64,000 nucleotides of DNA. Origin: JANNSO01 sp964485395. Lineage in GTDB: Bacteria > Spirochaetota > Spirochaetia > Treponematales > UBA12059. The notes below the pieces were generated by a model that had not been told where the DNA came from, searched no databases, and saw only the letters and a list, made by a program, of their open reading frames with translations. A program made the position numbers and the translations under genes. How positions within the stretch are numbered: the stretch's first letter is position 1; every line of letters begins with the position of its first letter. The stretch is taken from NCBI GenBank assembly GCA_964485395.1, contig CAZAJF010000023.1:1-64000 (forward strand), in the 5' to 3' direction. Positions 52,208 to 61,696 of the stretch are shown here, piece by piece.

Positions 52208-54283
52208 ATGGGTGCCATAGATCTTCCCAAGAGCCCTAACGTATACCATCCTGAAAAGCCAAGCGCAGTCGGTTCCCGCAACTCGCTCGCGCAGGAAAAC
52301 CGCGACCAGCAAAAAGAAGTAGACCAGCTCCTCCATGAGGAAAGCAACAAGGTACTGCACCACATCAATTCCCGTCTTCCCAAGGAAGTGCTGGAACGCC
52401 TCGACGTGATGGGCGGCCTCAAGGAAAAAGTATACAACTACTTTAACCAGAACTATCAGAATATGTTCAACCGCTTTATCGTCACGACAGAAGACGAAAT
52501 GGTAAAGAAGGTCAGGAACTTCATAGATAAAGAAGAAATGAAGTCCCTTGCGCGCTATACCCCGAAAGAAATCGCGGAACTGCTCGACCAGGTCGGCGGC
52601 GCGGACAAGTTCAACACCGGTGAAATCGAGAAATCGATGGTCAACATGTTCGGACACCTCCAGGGCCATATCCAGCGCGGCGTGAACGAGCTTGAAAACC
52701 TCACGAACTCGCTGCTTCGCCAGAAAACCGACGTCGGCGCGTTCATTCGCGGTGAGAATGCCTATTCCGTAGTTAAATGTTCCTTCAAGGACAATATCTA
52801 CAAACCCAAGACGGTATGCGACGTCAAGCTTTCCGTAAACATCCTGGACGCGGAGCTTATCAGCCCCATTTTCCACTACCAGGTCACTGTCGAATACTTG
52901 ATCAAAGACCTGATTTCCAAGCACATCATCGATACGATCGACAAGGATATCGAAGCATATAAAGACAAACTCGTCGACGAAGGCCGCGAAGAGCTCAACG
53001 ACAGCGAAGTCATCTTCGAGAAAATGAAGAAAGTAAAAGACTTCACCGATGACGATGCCGAGAATCCCAAGTCCAAGCGCTATACGATCATAGCAAAAGA
53101 CTTGATGGAGCGCATCAACAACCTCCGCGCGGAAATCGATCCTTCCACCTTCGATCAGCTTAATGTCCGCGAGAACATTAAAAAGATCATCGATATCGAG
53201 AATATCAGGAACCGCGGCTACAACACCGCCGTCAATTCGCTCACCAGCATCCTGGACGTTTCCAAGATGGGTTATCAGTACATCGAAAACCTCAAGAACG
53301 CCCGCTTGCTCATCATCCGCGAATATGAGGACATGGACCGTGCGCTTCTTCCCGACGAACGCTATCAGGTACGTCTCCAGTACTACGATAACGCGCAGCT
53401 CATCGAAGAGCGCAAAGCCTACGACGTGCAGATCAAGAGCTTCGAGACCGAAGTTCAGCACCTGTGGGACGTTCTGCAGATGATGTACGAGGATTCCAAG
53501 TTCTTGAAGCGCATCACCGATTTCGACGACCTCGCCAAGATCATGAAGAACAAGATCAACAAGAGGATCAAGCAGAAGAGCGGCGATCCGGTGTACGAAA
53601 ACATCGCAAAGGTATGGGACGAGATTTCTTTCGTAAAGCCTGCCGAGACCGACGTCGAGTCGCTCAACCGCACCTATCTTTACGAGAAGGACAAAGTCAA
53701 GAACCGCCTCATCCTCATGCGCGACAAGCTCAAGAGCATGTATGCCTATCAGTATCCCATCCAGAGGCGCGTTGTCGAGGAACGCCTGACTTTCCTCGAA
53801 AAAGACTTCAACCGCTTCGATTACATGATCAACCCCTACCATATCCAGCCCGGTCTGTTGCTTGACGTTGATATTTGCTCCATCAAGCGCAAGAAGGCTA
53901 CGCTCGACGGCATGGCCAACGTGCTCAACGAGTTCCTCCACGGCGTATCCAAAGGTTTCCAGGACGCGGCTTTCGCTTCCTTCAGCCGCCGCCGTTCCAC
54001 CGTGCGCGAAGATATCGCCCAGACCTTCGCTCCTCCTTCCATGGACGAAGGCGGCGAATCCGATGCCGGCGCAGGATACCTGGCGATGCTCAATGCCGAA
54101 CCTTCGCCCTCGTTGCCCGAGTCGACGGCGGCACCGGTTCCTTCGGCGAATTCAGCCGGCAGGCGAGGCCGCCCCAAGGCTGGAATCGTCGACAACACGG
54201 CATCCAAAGGCGCAAAGAAAACTTCGCCAAAATCAGGGGCGAAACCAAAGAATCGTTCTGAGGGTGGCATTCGCGAGCTTTAA
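52208..54283 (+). CDS. cfpA: Cytoplasmic filament protein CfpA
   Basis: Forms the ribbon-like cytoplasmic filaments that run beneath the periplasmic flagella of treponemes. 691 residues, close to the about 680 of T. pallidum CfpA. The sequence is largely helical with coiled-coil character and no membrane segment; LARYTPKEIAELLDQVGG and PTERYQVRLQYY-like helices fill it. A Pro/Ser/Ala-rich C-terminal tail (about 600-691) is less conserved. Codon bias and a strong ribosome-binding site fit an abundant protein. The next gene follows a partial terminator. This is the best taxonomic marker in the window. Confidence 0.9.
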   Translation: MGAIDLPKSPNVYHPEKPSAVGSRNSLAQENRDQQKEVDQLLHEESNKVLHHINSRLPKEVLERLDVMGGLKEKVYNYFNQNYQNMFNRFIVTTEDEMVKKVRNFIDKEEMKSLARYTPKEIAELLDQVGGADKFNTGEIEKSMVNMFGHLQGHIQRGVNELENLTNSLLRQKTDVGAFIRGENAYSVVKCSFKDNIYKPKTVCDVKLSVNILDAELISPIFHYQVTVEYLIKDLISKHIIDTIDKDIEAYKDKLVDEGREELNDSEVIFEKMKKVKDFTDDDAENPKSKRYTIIAKDLMERINNLRAEIDPSTFDQLNVRENIKKIIDIENIRNRGYNTAVNSLTSILDVSKMGYQYIENLKNARLLIIREYEDMDRALLPDERYQVRLQYYDNAQLIEERKAYDVQIKSFETEVQHLWDVLQMMYEDSKFLKRITDFDDLAKIMKNKINKRIKQKSGDPVYENIAKVWDEISFVKPAETDVESLNRTYLYEKDKVKNRLILMRDKLKSMYAYQYPIQRRVVEERLTFLEKDFNRFDYMINPYHIQPGLLLDVDICSIKRKKATLDGMANVLNEFLHGVSKGFQDAAFASFSRRRSTVREDIAQTFAPPSMDEGGESDAGAGYLAMLNAEPSPSLPESTAAPVPSANSAGRRGRPKAGIVDNTASKGAKKTSPKSGAKPKNRSEGGIREL

Positions 54284-54300
54284 TGCCAATAGCTTACTGT

Positions 54301-54330
54301 GCCCCCCGCAATGGCGGGGGGCGCTTTTTT
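54301..54330 (+). terminator. Terminator between cfpA and the next gene
   Basis: GCCCCCCGC (54301-54309) pairs with GCGGGGGGC (54314-54322) around AATG, then GC and six T. Strong. The next start codon is only 17 bases beyond, so readthrough or a separate promoter must express it. Confidence 0.9.
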
Positions 54331-54346
54331 ACGAGGAAGGTAAACC

Positions 54347-55420
54347 ATGATAACATCCAACTTCAAGTATGAAATGTTGTCCAACCGCCCGGCATTCAAT
54401 GGTTCGGTACGGCATGTCAAATCGACCATCGCCATAGCGGAACGCATTCAGGATGGCGAGAATATCGCAGATGTGCTCAATGAGTTACTGGATGATAAGT
54501 CCATTAGTACGGATGAGCTGCTTGCCCTTATTTCCATGCTCATCGTGGATAAATTCGCCTACGTGTGCGCTACAAAAAATCTTTCTTCCGTACAAACCGA
54601 TTTACCCGGAATAGAAGCCGTTACCAAAACCTGGAACGCAGTGGACCTGATCGTCGTATACCAGCATCCCGATATCGGGGTAATGGTGCTGAATCCTAAA
54701 AATCCTTCGCATCTCGCCAGGCTTGACCGCCTCAATAAATATGAACATATAGCAGCCTATGCCGGTTGTTTTGGAAAACCCGTAGACCCGAGCATCGGCC
54801 AAAAAGCAGTTGATACCCTTATCGCCTGCTTTGAAGGCGCCAAGCTCAAGATAGATCCAGCCTTGCTCAAGGGCAGTTGCTCCTACAAGCGCAAGGCAGT
54901 CAAGGCCGATCCCAGTGAAGTTCCCGTAACCGAAAAAAAGCAGAAGGGCAAAGCCGCTCCCGCGGTCGCCAAAGGATCCTCGGCAAAAAAATCCATCCAG
55001 ATCGGCAGCAACACGGTTGGACAGGAAGCCCCCGCCGCCGCCGAGCCCGCCCCGACGGCAAAGCCCGCGGCGCCCGCCATCAAGCCGGGTGCGCGCATGA
55101 CCCCCATGTACGCCGTACCCGTTACCAACGAATTATTCCATAATGGAAACGTCGAGGCATGGAAGCGCATAATCGAAAGTTACAAGGCCAAGCATGTCGG
55201 CCTTGATGTGCTCGTGTATTATGACGGAGAACGCATATCCAACTTGAATGCCCTTTTTAAATGGGGAAAAGTAAAACACGGGAGCGTTATCCAATTTGCC
55301 GTTACCGGCGAAAATATCTGTGATGTCGCTAAACTGCAGAGATATTTGGCTCAGGGCGCAAGCTTGATGTACGAAGCATTCCTACGCGGACCCGTCAATG
55401 GCGTTCTTGCTTTGTTCTAA
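54347..55420 (+). CDS. Conserved treponemal protein of unknown function (TP0747 position)
   Basis: 357 residues, no signal peptide. Two compact domains (about 1-180 and 240-357) flank a Pro/Ala/Lys-rich linker. Motifs such as VLNPKNPSHLARLDRL and DVLVYYDGERISNLN do not match a family I know. It sits between cfpA and the ppdK gene, the position of TP0747 in T. pallidum as I recall it. GAGGAAGG precedes the ATG. A role with the filaments is only suggested by position. Confidence 0.65.
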   Translation: MITSNFKYEMLSNRPAFNGSVRHVKSTIAIAERIQDGENIADVLNELLDDKSISTDELLALISMLIVDKFAYVCATKNLSSVQTDLPGIEAVTKTWNAVDLIVVYQHPDIGVMVLNPKNPSHLARLDRLNKYEHIAAYAGCFGKPVDPSIGQKAVDTLIACFEGAKLKIDPALLKGSCSYKRKAVKADPSEVPVTEKKQKGKAAPAVAKGSSAKKSIQIGSNTVGQEAPAAAEPAPTAKPAAPAIKPGARMTPMYAVPVTNELFHNGNVEAWKRIIESYKAKHVGLDVLVYYDGERISNLNALFKWGKVKHGSVIQFAVTGENICDVAKLQRYLAQGASLMYEAFLRGPVNGVLALF

Positions 55421-55441
55421 AAAGCCCAAGAGGAGATTTTT

Positions 55442-58111
55442 ATGAAAGCGAACATACATTTTTTTAGTCAGAACGATACCATCAAGGCCAATGTCGATAA
55501 AGACACGCTCGGGCAGCGCGGACGCCAGGCGAACGAATTCGCCGAGCTGCAGTTTCCCATCCTTCCCGGCTTTATCATCGATTCCAATGTCGCCAGCAAC
55601 CTTGCCGACGAGGATGTTTCCGGTGCAATAAAACCTTACATAAAGAAAATCGAGGATATCGTCGAAAAAAAATTCGCCGATAAGCAGAATCCACTCCTTT
55701 TCAAGATCGTAATTTCCCCGAATCTGGCTATTTCCAATTATCCGGCTTTGCATAATTTCGGCCTTACCAAGGAAACGGTCGAGGGCTTCAATAATTACGT
55801 AGGCGAGAATTTCAGCGCCCACGAAGTTGTATTCATGTCCCGCGGTATGCTTAAAATCGAAGAGCGAATCGCGGAGTCCGAAGGGCGAACCAAGGATGTA
55901 TTGGCGATCAAGGAAAAAATCCTCAGCGCCAGCAAGGTTTTGGATACTGAGAAATCATCGTCCAAGGCCGAAGCCCTCATGGATTCATATGCCGAACTCC
56001 TTCCCAAGGGTTTTTTCGACTCAGCTTCCAAGCAGCTTGAAATCGCGCTGAAGCGAATCTCGAAAATGCTCCTGATCGACGAACAGGACGACAGCGATAC
56101 CGCGTTGCTGGTTCAGCCGATGGTATACGGAAACTACGACAAAAATTCCGCATCCGGCGCTTTTTACACTAGGAACGTCGTAAACGGCGAGAAGAAGCTG
56201 CAGGGCGAGTATTTCATCGAGCGCTTCGACGAGATCGGGGCTCCGGGCAATGACATCAACAAGATCGCCCCGCAGCACCTGAAGGGGCTCGAGAAAATCG
56301 CGCAGTCGCTCGAGGATCACCACAAGGAAATCAGGCAGATCCGGTTTACCATCGAGAAAAACAAGCTTTGGCTTATCGAACAGCGCCAGGTTATGGCTAA
56401 GAGCACTCAGGCGGATATAAAGTTGATGCTGGACTTGAACTCGAGAAAAGTCGTCGACGACGCTTTCGTGATCAATTCCGTACAGCCTGTTCGCCTGAAC
56501 GAGATTTTGCATCCTATCGTCAATATGGCTTCCGTAAAGAAGTTGAAAGGCGTTCATGGAGGCATTACCGGCGCTCCGGGAGCCGCGATCGGCCGCGTAT
56601 ATTTTTCGACCGAAGGCTTGATCGAGGCATTCAGGATCGCACAGCAGAAAGGCGAGGACAAGCGTCTCATCCTGTGCTTATCCTCGTCATTCGCCGAAGA
56701 CGTCAAAGCCATCGAGGTTGCCACCGGCGTATTGTCGTGCGAAGGCGGGTACTCCGCCCACGCATCCGTAGTGGCTCGCCAGTACGGAAAAATCTCCTTG
56801 GTAAAGCCTGAGATGAAAATTCGCGGAAAGAAAGCCACGATCGGCGATATTCAATTCAGCGAAGGCGACTTCATAACCATCAACGTTCCTTATTACGGCG
56901 AGCCGAGTATTTGGCTTGGCAAAGCCGAGTTGATCGAGCCCAATCCCGCTGAATCCGGCTTGTTCGAGTTTATAGCGCTTACGAAAAAACACATGAAGCA
57001 TTTCCATGTTCGCGCGAACGCGGACAGCCCGCGCGACGCCGCGCTTGCGCTTTCTTTCGGCGCCGACGGTATCGGCCTGTGCCGAACGGAACATATGTTC
57101 TTCAACGAGAAGCGCATCAACGTTTTCCGCGAAATGATTTTAGCCGATGACGGCAAAGCCCGTGAAAAAGCCCTGGCAAAACTCAAGGTAATGCAGAAGG
57201 AAGATTTTTACGGCCTTTTCAAGACCATGGCCGGAAAAGAAGTAACGATTCGCCTTCTTGACGCGCCCTTACATGAATTCCTTCCGCATAACGAACACGA
57301 GTTCGAAGCCTTCATGACGCATCTCGGCGGTTCCTCCGGTAAAAAGTCCAGCGGCAAGGCCTCCGTCAACAAAAATGAGATTCGGGCACGCATGGATTCG
57401 CTCTCGGAGTTCAATCCGATGCTGGGCCATCGCGGATGCCGCATCGCGGTCAGCTACCCGGAAATCTACGCGATGCAGGTTCGCGCCATCTTTGAGGCCG
57501 TATATCAGCTTCAATCCGAAAAAGTCGATGTGCGCCCCGAAATCATGATTCCGATCGTCATGAATTCTTCCGAGCTCAAGCTTATAGTCTACGGCAAGAA
57601 AATCGAGGGAACGACCTACAAAGGGCTCATCGAAAGCGAGGAACAAATCTGAAAGGAGCTCAAGGCAAAACCGTTAGTATACAAGACCGGACCCATGATC
57701 GAGCTTCCTGCGGCCGCGCTTTCCGCGGGCGAGATTGCCCGATACAGCGAGTTCTTCAGTTTTGGCACGAACGACCTTACCCAGACCACCTTGGGTATCA
57801 GCCGCGACGACTTTAACTCCTTCATGCCCGACTATTCGCTCTTTGACTTGGTGGAGGGAAATCCATTCTCCTCGCTCGTCGCCCCGGTAAAGGAGCTCGT
57901 CGACATGGCCGTACGCAGAGGCAGGATGACGCGCCCCACGCTGATAGCCGGTCTGTGCGGCGAGCATGGCGCCAATCCCGACAACGTGCGTTTCTGCATG
58001 CAGTCCGGCTTGGATTACGTATCCTGCTCCCCGTATTCGGTACCGATAGCCTGTCTGGCCATCGTGCAGATTGAACTGGAGCAGGAAGCCGCCGCAGCCA
58101 AGGCAAAATAA
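55442..58111 (+). pseudogene. ppdK: Pyruvate phosphate dikinase gene with an in-frame TGA
   Basis: Interconverts pyruvate, ATP and phosphate with PEP, AMP and pyrophosphate. The full frame would be 889 residues. Swivel-domain His site CEGGYSAHASVVARQYGK is present, as are GADGIGLCRTEHMFF and NPMLGHRGCRIA. Codon 737 (57650-57652) is TGA, but homology resumes in the same frame (KELKAKPLVY, MIELPAAALSAGEIARY) and runs to the stop at 58111, including SFGTNDLTQTTL and the catalytic-Cys loop GLCGEHGANP. Stopping at TGA would remove these. Likely CGA to TGA mutation or an assembly error. The N-terminal ATP-grasp region is divergent. Confidence 0.85.
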
Positions 58112-58120
58112 GCTCATTAC

Positions 58121-58148
58121 GGTTTGGAAGACTTGGGTTTTCCAAACC
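58121..58148 (+). other. Hairpin downstream of ppdK
   Basis: GGTTTGGAA (58121-58129) pairs with TTCCAAACC (58140-58148); it precedes the terminator and may protect the 3' end. Confidence 0.5.
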
Positions 58149-58157
58149 GTTGGGAAT

Positions 58158-58194
58158 AAAAAAGAGGCCAACCTTCAAGGTTGACCTCTTTTTT
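58158..58194. terminator. Bidirectional intrinsic terminator
   Basis: A stem of about 12 pairs (GAGG...AACCTT and AAGGTT...CCTC, one mismatch) is flanked by A-run on the left (58158-58163) and T-run on the right (58189-58194), so it can end ppdK on the + strand and the convergent gene on the - strand. Confidence 0.9.
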
Positions 58195-58213
58195 ATGAGC
58201 TGGAACCGTAGGT

Positions 58214-58774
58214 CTAGCCGCTGGTGTAATCCCATTTCATGGTTGAATCGATTTTGGCGCCCAGCGCTTTTGCGACTTTTTTGGCGTCGGACAACGGGAC
58301 ACCGGCTTCCTTGTTGAACGTTTTCTCGAAGAACATGGTTATGCTCTCATTGACGTCGGGAAGGTTCAGGAACACGAAGGCAAAGTTTACGCCCTGCGGT
58401 TTCATGACGGTAAACGAGGTATACGAGATCATGGATTTCTTGCTGTAATAAATTTTTGTCTGGTTTTTGCAGGTGTGCAGATCCAGCTCGCTGAATCGCA
58501 GCGGAATCTGCTCGTGGCTTTTTCTCACGTACGGTTCTTCGCTTTTTTGGGAGTAATTTGCGGGCTCCACGAGGATGTGGAGCTTTTTCCCGTCTGTCTG
58601 AAACGTCAGGCCGTTATCGGCTGGATAAATCGATTTTACGTTGCTGTAGGACACGATTTCGTAACGTGAATACGCAGAGTTTTCGGCGAAAAAAGATGAC
58701 ACGATAAAACCATACTCGTTTGGCAGCATGCTTTTCTTGTATGCGTCGAATAATTCCATTGCCTTTACAGCCAC
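58214..58774 (-). CDS. Conserved protein of unknown function
   Basis: 186 residues, no signal or membrane segment, mixed alpha/beta with a PH-like pattern of strands (FGFIVSSFFAEN, RYEIVSYSNVKSIYP). I recognise no family. The GTG start is supported by AAGGAGG six bases upstream. It stands alone between the terminator at 58158 and the TPR gene. Confidence 0.7.
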   Translation of the reverse strand: MAVKAMELFDAYKKSMLPNEYGFIVSSFFAENSAYSRYEIVSYSNVKSIYPADNGLTFQTDGKKLHILVEPANYSQKSEEPYVRKSHEQIPLRFSELDLHTCKNQTKIYYSKKSMISYTSFTVMKPQGVNFAFVFLNLPDVNESITMFFEKTFNKEAGVPLSDAKKVAKALGAKIDSTMKWDYTSG

Positions 58775-58823
58775 AGTATCCTCCTTTGGTACACTTTGAG
58801 CATAAGCTATTTTTTCAACAGAC

Positions 58824-60743
58824 TCAAGACTTTTCTGAAATTGGTTTTGTTTTTACCGTTAATTTCTCGGCCCGTTGGCGAAAACGCGCTGCTAACTCGC
58901 TTGAGCCGCTTTTTTCATAAAGGCGGGCAAGATTGATAAGCGGGCGGACATCGGCGGGAGCCAGTTCGTTTGCCTTTGAAAACGCCGCAGCGGCTTTTTC
59001 CGTTTCGTTGAGGCGGGCGAGCAATACGCCGAGGGCCAGGTAGGGTTTCGCCTCCGTGCGTATAAATGCCGCGCCGCGTTCCATCAGTTCCCTGGCGAGT
59101 TTTGTGGAACCCGATTTATCCAGGCAAAACGCCAAACCAAGGAGGTATTCGACGCGCTTGGGGTTTCCGGCGAGCAATGAGCGGTAGTGAACGGCCGCTT
59201 CGCGGAATCGCCCCGCGTTTTTATAGCAGAGGGCCAAAAACGGATCACTGGATTTTCTGGCGGCGTCGTAGGTATAGCCTTCTTCCACCACGCCGAGGGC
59301 GGTGTTCCAATCGGCCGCTCCAGCAAGCTTCTGGACGTATTCTTTCCTGATCTTCACGTTGTCCGGGTAGGACTCTATATATTCTTTATAGCGCCTGAGC
59401 TCCATTTCGGGTGCGTTGAGGGATTCGGCAATGGATATGAGATAGAGCGACGCCAGTTCGTTCCCCGGATTTACCTTCAGGATATCTTCGAACCAGGCAG
59501 CCGCTAAATCCGGTCTGCCGGTTTTATAGAGGCATTCGGCAAGGATGAACATGAGGCGCTGATCCCCGGGTTTGGACCGTAGAAGATTCTGGACCAGGGG
59601 GAGCAGTTCATCCGGCGACGATTTTTCTCCGGCCATGCAGAGCGCATCCAGGTAGGCGGCGTCGAATTTATCGATACCCCGGGAAATGGCTGCTTTGAGC
59701 ACTCTCCGTGCCTCCGGGTACCGTTTTTCCTCCCAGAGGGCCATAGCCAAGCCCATTCGTATGACGGCCGACGTGGGATCGGCTTCGGCGGCGCGCTCGA
59801 AATGCGAAATCGCATGTGAAAAGCGGCGTAGCTCGAAATTTGCCTGCGCCGCGATCGTGCGAATGCCGGCGTCCTTAATGCCTTTTCTTATCAGGGCCAG
59901 AGCGATTCCCAACGCCTCTTTAGGCGCTCCGGCTTTAAGGGAAGCTAGGGCGCGCCATTGCTCGAGAGCCTCGGGGGTCCAGGGAGCATCCTGGGGTCCC
60001 GGCAGTTCCATACCCAGTTGATTGAGCAGCTGAAAACCCTGATCGGCCTTTCCGATGGTAAAAAGAAGTACGGCTCGCTGAAGGGTGATGGATGTATCTT
60101 CGGGGCTGTATTCCGATGCGACCGTCAGGTCGGACAGGGCTTCGCCGATCCTGCCGAGTTCGCGGCACGCGGATGCGCGGTATAATCGCGTGGCGGTGGA
60201 ATCCGTGCCGTTTTTAATCACAAAATCCATCAATTGGCGCGCAGAGTCGTATTTGCCGCGCTTAAGCTCCTGCACTCCATGGATCGCCAGGGCGTTCACG
60301 TAAGCCCGAAATATTCGCTCGTCTTGAGGCGCCATGGTATGCGCCTGCTCGAGGGCCGATACCGCGCGCCCGATATGCTTGAGCTTGAGCTCGGCGAATC
60401 CGGCGAGGGCGAGGGTGTGCGGATCGGTTTTTCCGAGGGCGATGGATTTTTTGATGCAGCGCAAGGCTTCCGAAAAGCGATTTGCGGAAAGAAAAGTCCT
60501 GCCCAGAAAAAACCAGCCGGCTTGCTCGGACGGTTTTTTTTCGATGTAGGCGCCGAAGGCCGCCACCGCGGGACCGTATTCCCGCATGGCGTGGCGCGAG
60601 CGGCCCAGGAACAGCAGCGCCTCCGGCATGTCGTCACGTTCCGCCGCGACCCGGGTGCAGATGGCGGCTGCGAGTTCGTAATTGCGCTGGGCTCCCGCAG
60701 CCAAAGCCTGCTGGAACAATAGACGATGGTTGACTTGGCTCAT
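58824..60743 (-). CDS. Large TPR-repeat protein
   Basis: 639 residues made almost entirely of tetratricopeptide repeats (about 15-17 units of 34 residues, such as ALLFLGRSRHAMREYGPAVAAF and EALRCIKKSIALGK). No signal peptide or enzyme domain. TPR scaffolds hold protein complexes together; the partner is unknown. The start codon coincides with the predicted transcription start, which has TTGTGG and TAAAAT elements. Confidence 0.9.
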   Translation of the reverse strand: MSQVNHRLLFQQALAAGAQRNYELAAAICTRVAAERDDMPEALLFLGRSRHAMREYGPAVAAFGAYIEKKPSEQAGWFFLGRTFLSANRFSEALRCIKKSIALGKTDPHTLALAGFAELKLKHIGRAVSALEQAHTMAPQDERIFRAYVNALAIHGVQELKRGKYDSARQLMDFVIKNGTDSTATRLYRASACRELGRIGEALSDLTVASEYSPEDTSITLQRAVLLFTIGKADQGFQLLNQLGMELPGPQDAPWTPEALEQWRALASLKAGAPKEALGIALALIRKGIKDAGIRTIAAQANFELRRFSHAISHFERAAEADPTSAVIRMGLAMALWEEKRYPEARRVLKAAISRGIDKFDAAYLDALCMAGEKSSPDELLPLVQNLLRSKPGDQRLMFILAECLYKTGRPDLAAAWFEDILKVNPGNELASLYLISIAESLNAPEMELRRYKEYIESYPDNVKIRKEYVQKLAGAADWNTALGVVEEGYTYDAARKSSDPFLALCYKNAGRFREAAVHYRSLLAGNPKRVEYLLGLAFCLDKSGSTKLARELMERGAAFIRTEAKPYLALGVLLARLNETEKAAAAFSKANELAPADVRPLINLARLYEKSGSSELAARFRQRAEKLTVKTKPISEKS

Positions 60744-60778
60744 GGCGTCATTTTAGCACCAAGACCCGCGATCCACAA
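60743..60778 (-). promoter_or_regulatory. Sigma-70 promoter placing +1 on the TPR gene start codon
   Basis: Minus-strand TTGTGG (60778-60773), 17-base spacer, TAAAAT (60755-60750). The predicted +1 is the A of the ATG at 60743. No ribosome-binding site. Confidence 0.6.
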
Positions 60779-60803
60779 GGATGGGGGCCCGCACGGGTCG
60801 AAC

Positions 60804-61607
60804 CTATCCCAGATAGCGTTTCGGTTCCTGGCCCTCCACCGCGGCGTACAGCTCGATGTAGCGCTTCGCGGGGCTCATGTCGAGCTTGCGCATGAGCACT
60901 TCCTCGATTTGGAAGAATCCGACCGACTCTTCCATGAGCACGTCTATGCGCACGGGCCTGTTGACGCCTTTGCCTATGTTAACTTTTTTTATGGCGGCTG
61001 CCGAGTACTGGTGGATGTCTCCCGATTTGGGCTCGGTGGACAGCATCATGGGAATTCGGGCGCGGCCTTTTTCCATGTCGCAGCCGTCGGCGATGAGGAT
61101 GAGCCCCGCCTCGAGCGAATGGATTTTTTGGGTGGCCATATGCCCCTCGATGCCTTCGATGGCCATGCACCGGACCGCGATTCGCCTTTTTATCTCGTTG
61201 GGGTACAGGGCGGTAAGCAGGCGTGTAATGAGCGGATAGGCAAAAAGGGCGCTGTTGACCTCGTGGTTTTGCCGGCCCACGGACATGCCTATATCGTGCA
61301 GGAACGCCGCGAGCAAAACGGCGATGCGGCTGTCGTCTATCGTGCCGGCCTCGTCTTCTTCCAAACTAGTTTTTATGGTTGATTCATGCAATATCTCGAG
61401 CATCGTAAGCGCGTTTATAACGACGCTGCGCATGTGAACCGGCCCGTGATCGTTGAAATTCAGCCTGCGTATGGAGACGACGTTGGCGTATTCCTGCAAT
61501 TCCTGGATTTCCTCGTCCTCCAAAAGCATGCTGGCCATGCGGTGGGCGAGCCCGCTGGTCATGGCGAGGATTTTTTTGTCCAGCGCGGATTCTTTCGGGC
61601 TTTTCAT
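60804..61607 (-). CDS. HD-domain phosphohydrolase
   Basis: Metal-dependent phosphohydrolase of 267 residues. HD residues: His54 and His58 in NDHGPVHMR, His104-Asp105 in LHDIGM, His156 in EGIEGHM, and Asp174/Asp177 in DGCDMEKGRARIPM. It resembles the HD proteins that hydrolyse dNTP or ppGpp-type nucleotides; substrate unproven. GGAGG lies six bases upstream of the ATG. The gene is separate from the TPR gene by 60 bases and a divergent promoter. Confidence 0.88.
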   Translation of the reverse strand: MKSPKESALDKKILAMTSGLAHRMASMLLEDEEIQELQEYANVVSIRRLNFNDHGPVHMRSVVINALTMLEILHESTIKTSLEEDEAGTIDDSRIAVLLAAFLHDIGMSVGRQNHEVNSALFAYPLITRLLTALYPNEIKRRIAVRCMAIEGIEGHMATQKIHSLEAGLILIADGCDMEKGRARIPMMLSTEPKSGDIHQYSAAAIKKVNIGKGVNRPVRIDVLMEESVGFFQIEEVLMRKLDMSPAKRYIELYAAVEGQEPKRYLG

Positions 61608-61696
61608 GATGACCTCCGGAGAAACAGGCAGTAAGCTCTGGGCAAAAGTCTAATTTCTATTCGCCCGGCGAATTGAAATTTCTTGGCGCAACGAAT

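Noticed and set aside
52154..53941. 595-codon open frame antisense to cfpA
   Set aside because: It mirrors cfpA codon by codon, has no ribosome-binding site, and its translation is repetitive and hydrophobic with no recognisable domain. It results from the codon bias of a highly expressed gene.
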